A stretch of 64,000 nt of DNA from Leucobacter weissii (lineage in GTDB: Bacteria; Actinomycetota; Actinomycetes; Actinomycetales; Microbacteriaceae), in assembly GCF_017565745.1 (NCBI RefSeq), contig NZ_JAGDYM010000004.1, positions 248,001 through 312,000 of the forward strand, given 5' to 3'. The notes under the pieces are model-generated. The model ran no database searches and was not told the origin of the DNA. It saw only the letters and a list, made by a program, of their open reading frames with translations. This document shows positions 1 to 8,200 of this stretch, piece after piece. Position numbers and translations under genes: made by a program. Numbering within the stretch: position 1 is the first letter of the stretch; every line of letters starts with the position of its first letter.

Positions 1-32
1 TCCCCGCAGCCCTCGACGTGGCGGGTGCGTAG
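1..32 (+). CDS. C-terminal tail of a gene upstream of sseB (possibly priA/hisA), truncated by the window
   Basis: The first bases read as an open frame ending PAALDVAGA and then TAG at positions 30-32. In related actinobacteria the gene directly before this SseB-type gene is usually the phosphoribosyl isomerase PriA/HisA, which ends in a short alanine-rich helix. Only about nine residues are visible, so the identity is inferred from gene order. Confidence 0.3.
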   Translation, partial: PAALDVAGA

Positions 33-42
33 CCGGGGTCCC

Positions 43-897
43 GTGGCTATCAAGCGCCTGCCCGCGACCGGAGACGCGCCCCGCGCGACCGGTGTGCCCG
101 AGAGCCTCGTTCCCGGAGGGGAAACCGACTCCGCCGGCTTCCCCTGGGCCGGACGCACCTTCGAGCATCACGGTGCGGCGTTCTCCGACGATGACGGCCG
201 TCCCTCGGAATCCTGGTGGACGGCCGTTCTCGACGTCCGCCGCGCGGCGGAGGACGGAGGCGTTGCGGGGCTCGCCGAGGCGCACGCATGCGCCATCGAA
301 ACGCTCGCGCGCGTCCGACTGCTGATCCCGCTGCTCGCCGAGGCGGGCGACTTCGAGACGGCACCCGATGGACGCACGGTCGAGAAGACGCAGGAGCTCT
401 CGATCGTCACGGTCTCCGCGCCGGACGGCCGACGGGTGATGCCGGTGTTCAGCTCGGTCGAGACGATGCGCGCCTGGAACCCCGAGGCCCGCCCCATTCC
501 GGTTCCGGCGCCGCAGGCCGCGGTCGCGGCGGCGCAGGAGGGAACCGACCTGATCATCGTCGATCCCGGTTCCCCGGATCACGAGTTCGGGGTGCGGCGC
601 ACTCAGCTCCGGGAGCTGGCGCTGGGCGGACGCCCCCTCCCGCCCTGGGCCGATCCGGAGGTGCGCGCGGCGTTCCGGTCAGCGCTGAGCGCCGAACCCG
701 CGGTCCTCGCGCTCGACCTCGCCCCGGGCGACCCTCAGGCGCGACTCCTCGCTCCCGAGACCGAGGTGATCCTCCGCCTGCGGCCGGGTCTCGAACGCGA
801 CGACCTCGCACGACTGCTCGAAGAGGCTCAGCGGCGATGGGCCGCCGCCGACGTCATCGCGGAGCGGGTCGACTCGCTGCGCGTGGTCGTCCGCTAG
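43..897 (+). CDS. SseB-family protein
   Basis: A 284-residue soluble protein with no signal peptide or membrane segment. After a variable N-terminus (DSAGFPWAGRTF near residue 30), the middle part (VRLLIPLLAEAG, later VMPVFSSVETMRAWNP) has the pattern of the SseB N-terminal domain, a family of uncharacterised cytoplasmic proteins found in this position between hisA/priA and infC in many actinobacteria. The GTG at 43 follows a GGGG stretch at 35-38 and is preferred. A GTG at 25 is in frame but would overlap the preceding stop and has no ribosome binding site. The molecular function is unknown. The family call is fairly secure; any role in histidine synthesis would rest on position alone. Confidence 0.75.
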   Translation: MAIKRLPATGDAPRATGVPESLVPGGETDSAGFPWAGRTFEHHGAAFSDDDGRPSESWWTAVLDVRRAAEDGGVAGLAEAHACAIETLARVRLLIPLLAEAGDFETAPDGRTVEKTQELSIVTVSAPDGRRVMPVFSSVETMRAWNPEARPIPVPAPQAAVAAAQEGTDLIIVDPGSPDHEFGVRRTQLRELALGGRPLPPWADPEVRAAFRSALSAEPAVLALDLAPGDPQARLLAPETEVILRLRPGLERDDLARLLEEAQRRWAAADVIAERVDSLRVVVR

Positions 898-934
898 GGC
901 GCGCCTCCGGTGCTGGGGCACGGATCCGAGAGCA

Positions 935-1261
935 TCAGAAGAGGTTGAGGAGCAGCACGTAGACGCCCGTGCCGGCGAAGATGCTCAGCAGTGCGCGGCG
1001 CCCCGCGAAGAGGTGCACCAGCACCGTGACGGCCGCCGCCGCAACGACGATCCAGGCCCGGCCCGGGCGGGCGGCGAACTCGCCGGAGAGCATCACCACC
1101 GCGAGGATCAGCAGCAGCCCGGCCGGCATCCAGCGGCCGAGCGCCTTCACGAAGCGCGAGGAGCGCAGCGGCTTCAGCAGCGCGAACGGCAGCGCGCGCA
1201 GCAGGATCGTGATGATCCCGGCGACGGCGACGGCCGCGATCATGTACCAGAGCTCAGGCAT
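935..1261 (-). CDS. azlD: AzlD-family branched-chain amino acid exporter subunit
   Basis: A 108-residue membrane protein with four hydrophobic segments and the family pattern IITILLRALPFALLKPLR near its start. AzlD is the small partner of AzlC; together they export branched-chain amino acids or analogues across the inner membrane. The ATG at 1261 lies inside the last codons of azlC (its TGA is at 1256-1254), so the two are translationally coupled. A longer frame starting at 1294 would overlap azlC much more and lacks support. Size is normal for the family (about 100-110 residues). Confidence 0.85.
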   Translation of the reverse strand: MPELWYMIAAVAVAGIITILLRALPFALLKPLRSSRFVKALGRWMPAGLLLILAVVMLSGEFAARPGRAWIVVAAAAVTVLVHLFAGRRALLSIFAGTGVYVLLLNLF

Positions 1262-1976
1262 GCCCGGGATCACCCCGTCGCATCCGGTCGCCATCCGGAG
1301 CGGCGTCCGGATCCCGCTTCCAGAGGTAGCGTCCGACGAGCAGCAGCGTGAAGACGAGCAGGGCGGCGAGCACCTCGGCGCCCGGGAACGCGATCATGGC
1401 GATGGCGACCGAGAGCCCGGCCAGGACGACCGAGGGGACCTCGCGCTTCGAGCGCGCCGCGTCGAGCGTCATCACGATGAAGAGCGCCACCAGGGCGAAC
1501 TCGAAGCCCTCGATCGGCTCGGGCAGGACGGAGGCGAGGATCACGCCGACGATCCCTCCCGCGACCCAGTAGGCCTGCATGAGGAACTGGCCGGTCAGCA
1601 TGCGCGCCGAGGAGAGCTTCTCCGGCGGCAGGAGCACGTAGGTGGCGTAGGCCTCGTCGATCATCGCGTAGACGGAGTAGGCGCGTCCGAGGCCGGGTCT
1701 CACGGCCTGGATGGGGAACGACAGCGGGTAGAAGACGTGGCGGAAATTGATCGCGAACACCGTCACCGCGATGGTGACGAGGGGGGTCGACGCCGCGATC
1801 ATGCTCACCAGCAGCAGTTCGACCGAGCCGGCGAACACGCCGATCGACAGGGCCGGCGCCAGCCACCAGGGCAGTCCCGCCTGGATCACGAGCACGCCGA
1901 GGGCGATCCCGAGCGGGAAGATGCCGAGGCCGACGCCCAGCGAGTCGGCGACGCCGGCACGGATGCTCCCGATCAC
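1254..1976 (-). CDS. azlC: AzlC-family branched-chain amino acid permease
   Basis: A roughly 240-residue integral membrane protein with about seven hydrophobic segments and the AzlC pattern (LGIFPLGIALGVLVIQAGLP near the N-terminus, INFRHVFYPLSF in the middle). It forms the large subunit of an AzlCD exporter with the overlapping azlD. Two starts are possible: GTG at 1976 and GTG at 1994. The first seven residues from 1994 fall in a duplicated copy of the DUF1844 tail (see repeat at 1978-2005), and the GTG at 1976 overlaps the stop of that relic frame as GTGA, the junction style used throughout this genome, so 1976 is preferred. No operator was recognised. Confidence 0.85.
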   Translation of the reverse strand: MIGSIRAGVADSLGVGLGIFPLGIALGVLVIQAGLPWWLAPALSIGVFAGSVELLLVSMIAASTPLVTIAVTVFAINFRHVFYPLSFPIQAVRPGLGRAYSVYAMIDEAYATYVLLPPEKLSSARMLTGQFLMQAYWVAGGIVGVILASVLPEPIEGFEFALVALFIVMTLDAARSKREVPSVVLAGLSVAIAMIAFPGAEVLAALLVFTLLLVGRYLWKRDPDAAPDGDRMRRGDPGHA

Positions 1977-1977
1977 A

Positions 1978-2005
1978 CCGCCGATCCGGTGCACTTCTCG
2001 CCCGC
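1978..2005. repeat. Relic copy of the DUF1844 gene tail (direct repeat, copy A)
   Basis: This stretch matches 2100-2127 at 25 of 28 positions. On the minus strand it reads GEKCTGSAV followed by TGA, against GEKYTGSVV and TGA at the true end of the DUF1844 gene. The two copies are 122 bases apart, as expected from a tandem duplication that separated azlC from an original overlap with its upstream neighbour. Confidence 0.7.
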
Positions 2006-2094
2006 ACCCAGGCGCTCAGGGCAACGCATCGCGTTGCGCGCCGTATGTGCCGCGGTCGGTCCCGGCCGCGGGTCGGTGCCGACCCCGCCGAGCA

Positions 2095-2460
2095 TCAGAC
2101 CACCGATCCGGTGTACTTCTCGCCCGGCCCCTTCCCCGGGGGGTCGGGGATCGCCGATGCCTCGCGGAACGCCAGCTGCACCGAGCGGAGGCCGTCGCGG
2201 AGCGGGCGGGCATGCGAGTCGCTGATCTCGGGCGCTCCGGCTGAGATCAGCCCGGCGAGGGCGTTGATCAGCTTGCGGGCCTCATCGAGATCGGTCTGCG
2301 TTTCGGGGTCGTCGGCGAGACCGCACTTCACGGCCGCCGCGCTGAGCAGGTTCACCGCTGCGGCGGTGATGACCTCCACCGCCGGGACCTCGGCGATGTC
2401 CCTGGCGGCCTGAGCGGCCGGCTCCTCGTTCTCGGCGATCGCCCGCGGATTCTCTTGCAC
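2095..2460 (-). CDS. DUF1844 domain-containing protein
   Basis: A 121-residue soluble acidic protein. Residues 27-75 ([39 protein letters not shown], here cited in part) carry the DUF1844 helical pattern, usually found next to infC in actinobacteria. Function is unknown. It starts with GTG at 2460 and has no ribosome binding site; a TAGACT box lies seven bases upstream, suggesting a leaderless transcript. It is divergent from infC. Its last codons are duplicated downstream in front of azlC, so an ancestral azlC probably overlapped this gene directly. Confidence 0.8.
   Translation of the reverse strand: MQENPRAIAENEEPAAQAARDIAEVPAVEVITAAAVNLLSAAAVKCGLADDPETQTDLDEARKLINALAGLISAGAPEISDSHARPLRDGLRSVQLAFREASAIPDPPGKGPGEKYTGSVV
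2100..2127. repeat. DUF1844 gene tail (direct repeat, copy B)
   Basis: Functional copy of the repeat described at 1978-2005; it encodes the last residues (GEKYTGSVV) of the DUF1844 protein on the minus strand. Shared core: CCGATCCGGTG and ACTTCTCGCCCG, with one base different between them. Confidence 0.7.
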
Positions 2461-2467
2461 GTCGTTC

Positions 2468-2473
2468 AGTCTA
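2468..2473 (-). promoter_or_regulatory. -10 box of probable leaderless promoter for the DUF1844 gene
   Basis: On the minus strand TAGACT is followed by seven bases and then the GTG start at 2460. No Shine-Dalgarno sequence fits in the gap, so transcription probably starts at or next to the start codon. Confidence 0.5.
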
Positions 2474-2494
2474 CCCGACCCCGGAGACGGAGGC

Positions 2495-2523
2495 TTTACT
2501 CTTCGCCGCTGCTCTGCTAATCT
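2495..2523 (+). promoter_or_regulatory. Promoter of the infC-rpmI-rplT operon
   Basis: TTTACT (2495-2500), a 17-base spacer, and TAATCT (2518-2523) match a housekeeping sigma promoter (TTGACA-17-TATAAT) in an AT-richer pocket. Transcription from about 2530 would give a roughly 240-base leader before infC. Confidence 0.6.
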
Positions 2524-2529
2524 CTATGA

Positions 2530-2768
2530 GGTTCGCTGCATTCCGCCGCGAACCCGTAAGTGGAGATACTCCCACCCGTCGCCGATACACAGGCTACCGG
2601 GTTGTTGACACCCCGTCGGTCAGGGCAGGATCGGAGCTGAGGCTCCGGGCGAGCGTTGACCGGCAGCAGGAAAAGGGTGTGGGACCGTGCGTGCGCGTTC
2701 CTCCTATCTCCGCCCAGCGTGTGACCCGCAAGGGTCGAGCCGATGCAGCGAGATGTGAGGAGCAGGCG
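2530..2768 (+). promoter_or_regulatory. Structured 5' leader of infC
   Basis: About 240 untranslated bases separate the predicted promoter from the IF3 start. Small hairpins are visible: GGAGC-TGAG-GCTCC near 2634, and GACCC-GCAA-GGGTC near 2723, a perfect stem on a GNRA loop. TCCTCC near 2700 could pair with part of the GAGGAG ribosome binding site at 2757-2762. Leaders of this operon control IF3, L35 and L20 in other bacteria, but by unrelated structures, so regulation here is inference. The leader contains no stop in frame with infC and is often annotated as part of the protein. Confidence 0.4.
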
Positions 2769-3368
2769 ATCAGCGATCCCCGTACGAATGACAGAATCCG
2801 CGCCCCCAAGGTGCGACTTGTGGGCCCCGGCGGCGAACAGGTCGGGGTGGTGCCGATCGACAAGGCGTTGCGTCTCGCGGCCGATGCCGACCTCGATCTG
2901 GTCGAGGTCGCCCCGAACTCCGACCCGCCCGTCGCGAAGATCATGGATTTCGGCAAGTTCAAGTACGAGGCTGACCAGAAGGCAAAGGAAGCTCGCCGCA
3001 ATCAGGCGAACACCGTCCTCAAAGAGGTGCGGTTCCGCCTGAAGATCGACACGCACGACTACGAGACCAAGACCAAGCGCGCCATCGGGTTCCTCTCCCA
3101 GGGCGACAAGGTGAAGGCCATGATCCAGTTCCGGGGTCGCGAGCAGTCTCGTCCCGAACTGGGGGTGCGCCTGCTCCAGAAGTTCTCCGAGGACATCGTC
3201 GAGTTCGGCACTGTCGAGAGCAACCCGCGGATCGATGGGCGCAACATGGTGATGGTGGTCGCCCCGCTGAAGAACAAGAGCGAGGCGAAGGCGGAGCAGA
3301 ACGCTCGGCGCGCCGAGGAGAAGGCCAGCCGCAAGGCCGAGAAAGCCGACGCGGCCGACGAGCAGTAG
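2769..3368 (+). CDS. infC: Translation initiation factor IF-3
   Basis: IF-3 binds the 30S subunit, monitors the initiation codon and prevents premature 50S joining. The protein begins [20 protein letters not shown], the usual IF-3 N-terminus, followed by the N-domain ([23 protein letters not shown]), the linker, and the C-domain ([33 protein letters not shown]). It ends in a charged lysine/alanine tail typical of actinobacteria. The best start is ATC at 2769: GAGGAG sits at 2757-2762 with a six-base spacing, and 199 residues is the normal length. Rare AUU/AUC starts are a known feature of infC, because IF-3 discriminates against them and so represses its own synthesis. Upstream GTG codons at 2679 and 2721 are in frame but have no ribosome binding site. 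First gene of infC-rpmI-rplT. Confidence 0.93.
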   Translation: MSDPRTNDRIRAPKVRLVGPGGEQVGVVPIDKALRLAADADLDLVEVAPNSDPPVAKIMDFGKFKYEADQKAKEARRNQANTVLKEVRFRLKIDTHDYETKTKRAIGFLSQGDKVKAMIQFRGREQSRPELGVRLLQKFSEDIVEFGTVESNPRIDGRNMVMVVAPLKNKSEAKAEQNARRAEEKASRKAEKADAADEQ

Positions 3369-3442
3369 GCCGACGGAGACCAGCGGCCGCACGGCCGTGA
3401 CACATGTGATCGCGCGGTGCGCCGCACAGCAAGGAGAGAATG

Positions 3443-3637
3443 ATGCCCAAGCAGAAGACCCATTCGGGCGCCAAGAAGCGCTTCAAGGTGACCGGAACCG
3501 GCAAGCTGGTGAAGCAGCAGGCCGGAATGCGCCACAACCTCGAGGTGAAGGCCTCCAAGCGGAAGCGCCGCCTGAACGCCGATCAGGTGCTCTCGGCGGC
3601 AGACACGAAGCAGGCCAAGCGGCTGCTCGTCCGTTAA
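3443..3637 (+). CDS. rpmI: 50S ribosomal protein L35
   Basis: A 64-residue very basic protein ([20 protein letters not shown] at the N-terminus), full length for L35. Two ATG codons are adjacent; the second, at 3443, is six bases after AAGGAG (3431-3436) and gives the conserved MPK start. It lies between infC and rplT, the standard operon order, and its product joins the large subunit. Confidence 0.97.
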   Translation: MPKQKTHSGAKKRFKVTGTGKLVKQQAGMRHNLEVKASKRKRRLNADQVLSAADTKQAKRLLVR

Positions 3638-3673
3638 GCGCAGAAGACGAAGACCCGGTAAGGAAGAACTGAA

Positions 3674-4060
3674 ATGGCTAGAGTCAAGCGGGCCGTCAAC
3701 GCCCACAAGAAGCGTCGCGTCGTCCTCGAGCGCGCCGAGGGATACCGCGGACAGCGTTCGCGTCTGTACCGCAAGGCGAAGGAGCAGGTCACCCACTCGC
3801 TCGTCTACTCGTTCAACGACCGCCGCAAGCGCAAGGGCGATTTCCGACGGCTGTGGATCCAGCGCATCAACGCCGGAGCCCGTGCCAACGGCCTCACCTA
3901 CAATCGCTTCATCCAGGGCCTCGGCCTGGCGGGCGTCGAGGTCGATCGACGGATCCTCTCGGAGCTGGCCACCAACGAGCCGGCCGCGTTCGCCGCCCTC
4001 GTCGAGGTCGCGAAGCAGGCGCTTCCCGAAGACGTCAACGCTGCGAAGGACGCCGCCTGA
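3674..4060 (+). CDS. rplT: 50S ribosomal protein L20
   Basis: A 128-residue protein with the long basic N-terminal extension of L20 ([20 protein letters not shown]) and the globular C-domain ([19 protein letters not shown]). L20 binds 23S rRNA early and is needed for 50S assembly. AAGGAAG precedes the ATG. Last gene of the infC operon, followed 22 bases later by a strong terminator. Confidence 0.97.
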   Translation: MARVKRAVNAHKKRRVVLERAEGYRGQRSRLYRKAKEQVTHSLVYSFNDRRKRKGDFRRLWIQRINAGARANGLTYNRFIQGLGLAGVEVDRRILSELATNEPAAFAALVEVAKQALPEDVNAAKDAA

Positions 4061-4081
4061 TCGGCGCCCCGACCATCACCA

Positions 4082-4118
4082 CGAGCCCCCCGCCGCGCGT
4101 TCCGCGGCGGGGGGCTCG
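4082..4118 (+). terminator. Transcription terminator after rplT
   Basis: A perfect 16-base-pair GC-rich stem (4082-4097 with 4103-4118) around the loop CGTTC. The U-tract is absent, as is common in high-GC actinobacteria. Confidence 0.85.
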
Positions 4119-4161
4119 CGTCTGCGCCCGCGGGGCTCGCCTCGGCGCGGTCCGCGTGCCC

Positions 4162-4167
4162 TAGGCT
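4162..4167 (+). promoter_or_regulatory. -10 box of probable leaderless promoter for the rRNA methyltransferase gene
   Basis: TAGGCT followed by six bases (GAGACG) and the ATG at 4174. There is no ribosome binding site in the gap. Confidence 0.5.
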
Positions 4168-4173
4168 GAGACG

Positions 4174-4989
4174 ATGACCGGCGAGATCCTCGAGAATCCC
4201 AGGAGTCCTCGGGTGCGGCGCGTGGCCGCGCTCGCCCGGAAGAAGGAGCGGCAGCAGAGCGGTCGTTTCCTGGTGGAGGGGCCGCAGGCCGTGCGGGAGC
4301 TGCTGCAGCACCGGTCCGGTCGGGCGGAGACCGTCTACGCGACGATGGGCACCGAGGCCTGGCAGTACGAGCTGGATCGTCTGGCCTCCGAGGAGGGCGT
4401 GCCGATCGAGCGGGTGACCGATGCGGTGCTCGCCGCCATGGCGGAGACCGTCCAGCCTCAGGGCGTCCTGGCGGTGGCGCGGGTCGAGGACGAGCCGGTC
4501 GAGGATGCGGTCCGCGGCGTCGGTCTGGTCGCGATCCTCCACGAGGTGCGGGATCCGGGGAACGCCGGGGCGGTGCTGCGCGCGGCCGACGCCGCCGGGG
4601 CCGGGGCGGTGGTGTTCGCGGGTGACAGCGTCGACCCCTGGCACCCCAAGGTGGTGCGCGCGACGACCGGCTCGCTCTTCCATCTGCCCATCGCGGTGAC
4701 GCCGACGCTCGGCGAGGCGGTCGCGGCCGCACGGGCCGGCGGCCTCTCCGTGATCGCGGCCGACGTGCACGGGGAGGACCTCCACCCGAGGTCGGAGGCG
4801 CTCCGGGACCCGATCGCCTGGGTGTTCGGCAACGAGGCGCGGGGTCTGAGCGTCGCGGAGCGCGCGCTCGCCGACCGCTCGCTCCGGCTGCCCATCTACG
4901 GCGAGGCCGAATCGTTGAATCTCGCCGCGGCGGCCGCGGTGTGCCTCTACACGACCGCCTTCGCCCAGCGCCTCACGCGCCGGGAATGA
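4174..4989 (+). CDS. TrmH/SpoU-family RNA 2'-O-methyltransferase
   Basis: A 271-residue enzyme with an N-terminal substrate-binding domain (residues 1-105: SGRFLVEGPQAVRELL) and a C-terminal SPOUT knot. The three SpoU motifs are intact: motif 1 EVRDPGNAGAVLRAADAAGA near 127-146, motif 2 WVFGNEARGLS near 215-225, motif 3 LPIYGEAESLNLAAAAAV near 237-254. It transfers a methyl group from S-adenosylmethionine to a ribose 2'-OH in rRNA or tRNA; the exact site cannot be told from sequence. Position between rplT and pheS is common in actinobacteria. Probably transcribed alone as a leaderless mRNA. Confidence 0.9.
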   Translation: MTGEILENPRSPRVRRVAALARKKERQQSGRFLVEGPQAVRELLQHRSGRAETVYATMGTEAWQYELDRLASEEGVPIERVTDAVLAAMAETVQPQGVLAVARVEDEPVEDAVRGVGLVAILHEVRDPGNAGAVLRAADAAGAGAVVFAGDSVDPWHPKVVRATTGSLFHLPIAVTPTLGEAVAAARAGGLSVIAADVHGEDLHPRSEALRDPIAWVFGNEARGLSVAERALADRSLRLPIYGEAESLNLAAAAAVCLYTTAFAQRLTRRE

Positions 4990-4995
4990 CCCGTA

Positions 4996-5015
4996 TCCCG
5001 CGGAAACGCGCGGGA
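4996..5015 (+). terminator. Possible terminator after the methyltransferase gene
   Basis: A seven-base-pair stem TCCCGCG/CGCGGGA with a six-base loop, seven bases after the stop codon. ATGACC and GGTCAT outside it could lengthen the structure. No U-tract. Confidence 0.45.
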
Positions 5016-5133
5016 CGGGCCCGGTCATCGGAGGCGGTTCCGATCCAGCCGAGCTCTGCATCTGATACATACAGAGTATGGTGAAGATTTCGGAACATAT
5101 TGTTTCCGCAACATATCGCGTAGTGAACTCGGC

Positions 5134-5184
5134 TTGACTCGGCTCCGGAAGCGAGATTACTCTGCAATTGTCCGAATCGGACAA
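5134..5184 (+). promoter_or_regulatory. Promoter and palindromic operator of the M14 carboxypeptidase gene
   Basis: TTGACT (5134-5139), an 18-base spacer and TACTCT (5158-5163) form a plausible housekeeping promoter. The predicted transcription start falls in a palindrome, TTGTCCGAATCGGACAA at 5168-5184 (seven-base arms, three-base centre), the expected place for a repressor site. The preceding 100 bases are unusually AT-rich and contain a second, imperfect CGGAA...TTCCG repeat near 5089-5106. Confidence 0.5.
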
Positions 5185-5209
5185 CTCAGTGGAGAGTGAA
5201 GAGGAAAAT

Positions 5210-8200
5210 ATGAGTCGACGAAGACTATTCGCGGGGCTCAGCGGGGTGGCGATCGCCGCGCTGACTCTGACCGCGATCGGCCCGGCGGCCCTGGCCGACG
5301 AAGGTCGCGGACCGGGCACAGAGAATCGGCCGTCCGCGCCGTACACGGCCAAGATTCAGAGCGGGGGAGCGCCCTCGCTCGCGGCGGCCGAGGAGGGTGA
5401 GAGCGACAAGCTCAGCCTGCCGACGTCGTACCCGCATCAGCCTCGGCTGAACTTCTATCGGGACAATCCGACGGGCCCGAACGGCGAGGCGGACTTCAAC
5501 ACGAACGTCCCCGAGCTGGTCAGCCACCCCGATATCGCGCCGGCCCTGACCGATCTGATGGAGCGCAGCAACCGCGTGTCCACCCAGGTGATCGGGCAGT
5601 CGACGCAGGGGCGCGATCTCTACCTCGTCACGGTGACCGCCCCGGAGACGGAGACGTTCACGGCTCAGCAGACCGCCTGGCGCGACAAGATCCGGAACAA
5701 CCCGGTCGCGGCCAAGAGCGATGCGGCACTGCTCTCCGGCTACAAGACCCCGATCTGGATCAGCAACAACATCCACGGCAACGAGTGGGAGGGCACCGAC
5801 GCCGCGCTGCAGTACATCGAGTACCTCGCCACCGCGCCCATGAGCGAGGTCGGATCCATCCTGCGCAACAACCGGATCTACTTCTCGCCGTCGCTGAACC
5901 CGGACGGTCGCACCAACGCGACCCGGGCGACGGCGCTGGGGCTCGACCCGAACCGCGACATGATCACCCTGACGACACCGGAGACGGCGTCCTTCGTGCA
6001 GACCGCCGACGCCGTCCAGGCGATCTACAACGCCGACTTCCACGGGTATACGAGCGTGCTGCAGATGGAGCCGACGGGTCCGCCCCACGGTTCGAACTAC
6101 GAGTACGATTTGTACATTCCGCACAACTACGCCCTCGCCCTGGCGGTCGAGAAGCACGTCACGGGCAAGCAGATCCCGGGCAACACCTATCTGAGCGCTC
6201 CGAAGGCCACGGGAACCGGTTCGATCGTCAACACGCCGACGGACTACATCAAGATCCCGTACCGCGACACCCCATCCGGCTGGGACGACTTCCCGCCGAT
6301 CTTCACGGCGCAGTACGCGGCCTTCTACGGCGCGATCACCGCGACGGTGGAGATCCCGTGGAGCCGCAACCGCAACGCCGGCAACACCGGCAGCGGAGGC
6401 GTGCTGATCAGCGCCGATCGCGCCAAGATCAACACCGAGGTCTCCTACGAGACGATGGTCGCGATCGTGGACTACCTCAACAGGCCGGCAGTCGCCAAGG
6501 ACCTGCTGCTGAACCAGATCGAGACCTTCCGCCGCGGCGTGGAGGGCGAGCCGAAGGTCGCGCTGACCACCGGCAACATCGCAGATGTGCCGGGCCCGGA
6601 TCAGTGGAAGGCCGAGTGGGACAGCACCGACGACCAGGAGGCGATCACTCTTCCGCGCGCCTACGTCATTCCCGTGGGCGACGACCAGCGCTCGGCGAGC
6701 GATGCCAATCGACTCGTGCAGCGACTGATCGACGTCGGCCTCGAGGTCGGAACGCTCGACGCGGATACGACCGTGGGGGGCACGACCTATCCCAAGGGCT
6801 CCTATGTGGTCGACATGCACCAGCCGCTGCGCGGTCTCGCCAACGCCCTGCTCGATCTGGGCGAGGACATCTCGCAGAAGCTGCCGTCGATGTACGACAT
6901 CTCGGCGTGGAGCCTCGGCTACATCTGGGGCGCCGACGTCGACAAGGTCGGGCTGGTGACGGATCCCGCGATCGGCTCCGCCACCCGGATCGACGCGGTG
7001 AACCCGAACCACTCGGCACCGTCGACCGGCGGCTACTCGACCTTCGAGCTCGCCGGCGTCGCCGACTACCAGGCGGTGAACGAGCTGCTCGATCAGGGCG
7101 TCGCGGTCACGATGATCGAGGACGGATCCGTGGTGGTCGCCGACTCGGATGCCCAGGCGGTCGCCGCGGTGGCTGCCGAGTTCGACATCGCCGTGGAGCA
7201 GGCGGGATCCGAGGATCTCGCGGCGCTGAGCAAGCCGAGCGCCAAGGGCCTGTCGGATCTCAAGGTCGCCTACGTGGGCAACCAGGACGATCGGCTCTCG
7301 CTCACGGAACTCGGCTTCGACGATCTGGTGCAGATCACCGCCGCCGGCGTGAACAGCAACCCCGCGGTCCTCGACGACGTCGATGTGATCTGGGTGGGCG
7401 CCGCCTTCACCTTCTCGGGAGCGCAGGCGACCGGGCGGGCGGCGGTGCAGAGCTGGCTCGACGAGGGCGGCTCCATCGTCGGTCGCACGGCGTCGGCGTA
7501 CACCGCGGCCAACGCGTTCGGCCTGCTCTCTGCGACCGCCGTCGCCGGCAACGGCTCCGGCAACGGCATCGTCGCGGTCGACACGCCGGAGGGGTCGGTG
7601 CTCGAGCCCTACAAGCAGGACACGTCGTTCGTGTATCCCGCGGTCTCGTTCACCAATCTCGGCGAGGGAACCAAGGCGGAGCAGAGCTACGGCGCGGGGA
7701 ATCCGCTCCTCGCCGGTCACTGGCGCTCCACCAACGCGACCAACGGTCCCGAGGTCGCTGCGGGTAACGCCTCGGTGATCTCCGGCGAGGCGGCCTCGGG
7801 CGCCAAAGCGCTGGTCTTCGGCACGTCGGTGTTCTTCCGGACCCACCCGAAGGGCGGCCTGAGCCAGGCTGCGCGCGGCCTGTTCTGGGCCGCACCGGAG
7901 GGGGAGAAGGTCATCCCGCCGACGCGTATCGCGGTGACGCCGACGAAGTCCACGACGCGGTACGGCCAGCCGAACGCGGTCGCCGTCTCGGTCAGCAGCG
8001 CGGGTGAGCCCGTCGCGGGCCAGGTGGAGGTGCGGTTCGGCGGAAAGGTCGTCGGCACGCCGACGCTGTCGGAGGGCAAGGCCTCGGTCCCGCTCCCCGC
8101 CGCGCAGAAGCCGGGCACGTACGCCCTGACCGTGAAGTATCAGGGCTCCGACACCGTGAAGGCGGCTGAGGCCACCCGGTCGCTGAAGGTGCTGAAGGCC

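Noticed and set aside
5225-7846. An 873-codon minus-strand frame over the carboxypeptidase gene
   Set aside because: Shadow of the M14 gene; no recognisable domain and no ribosome binding site.
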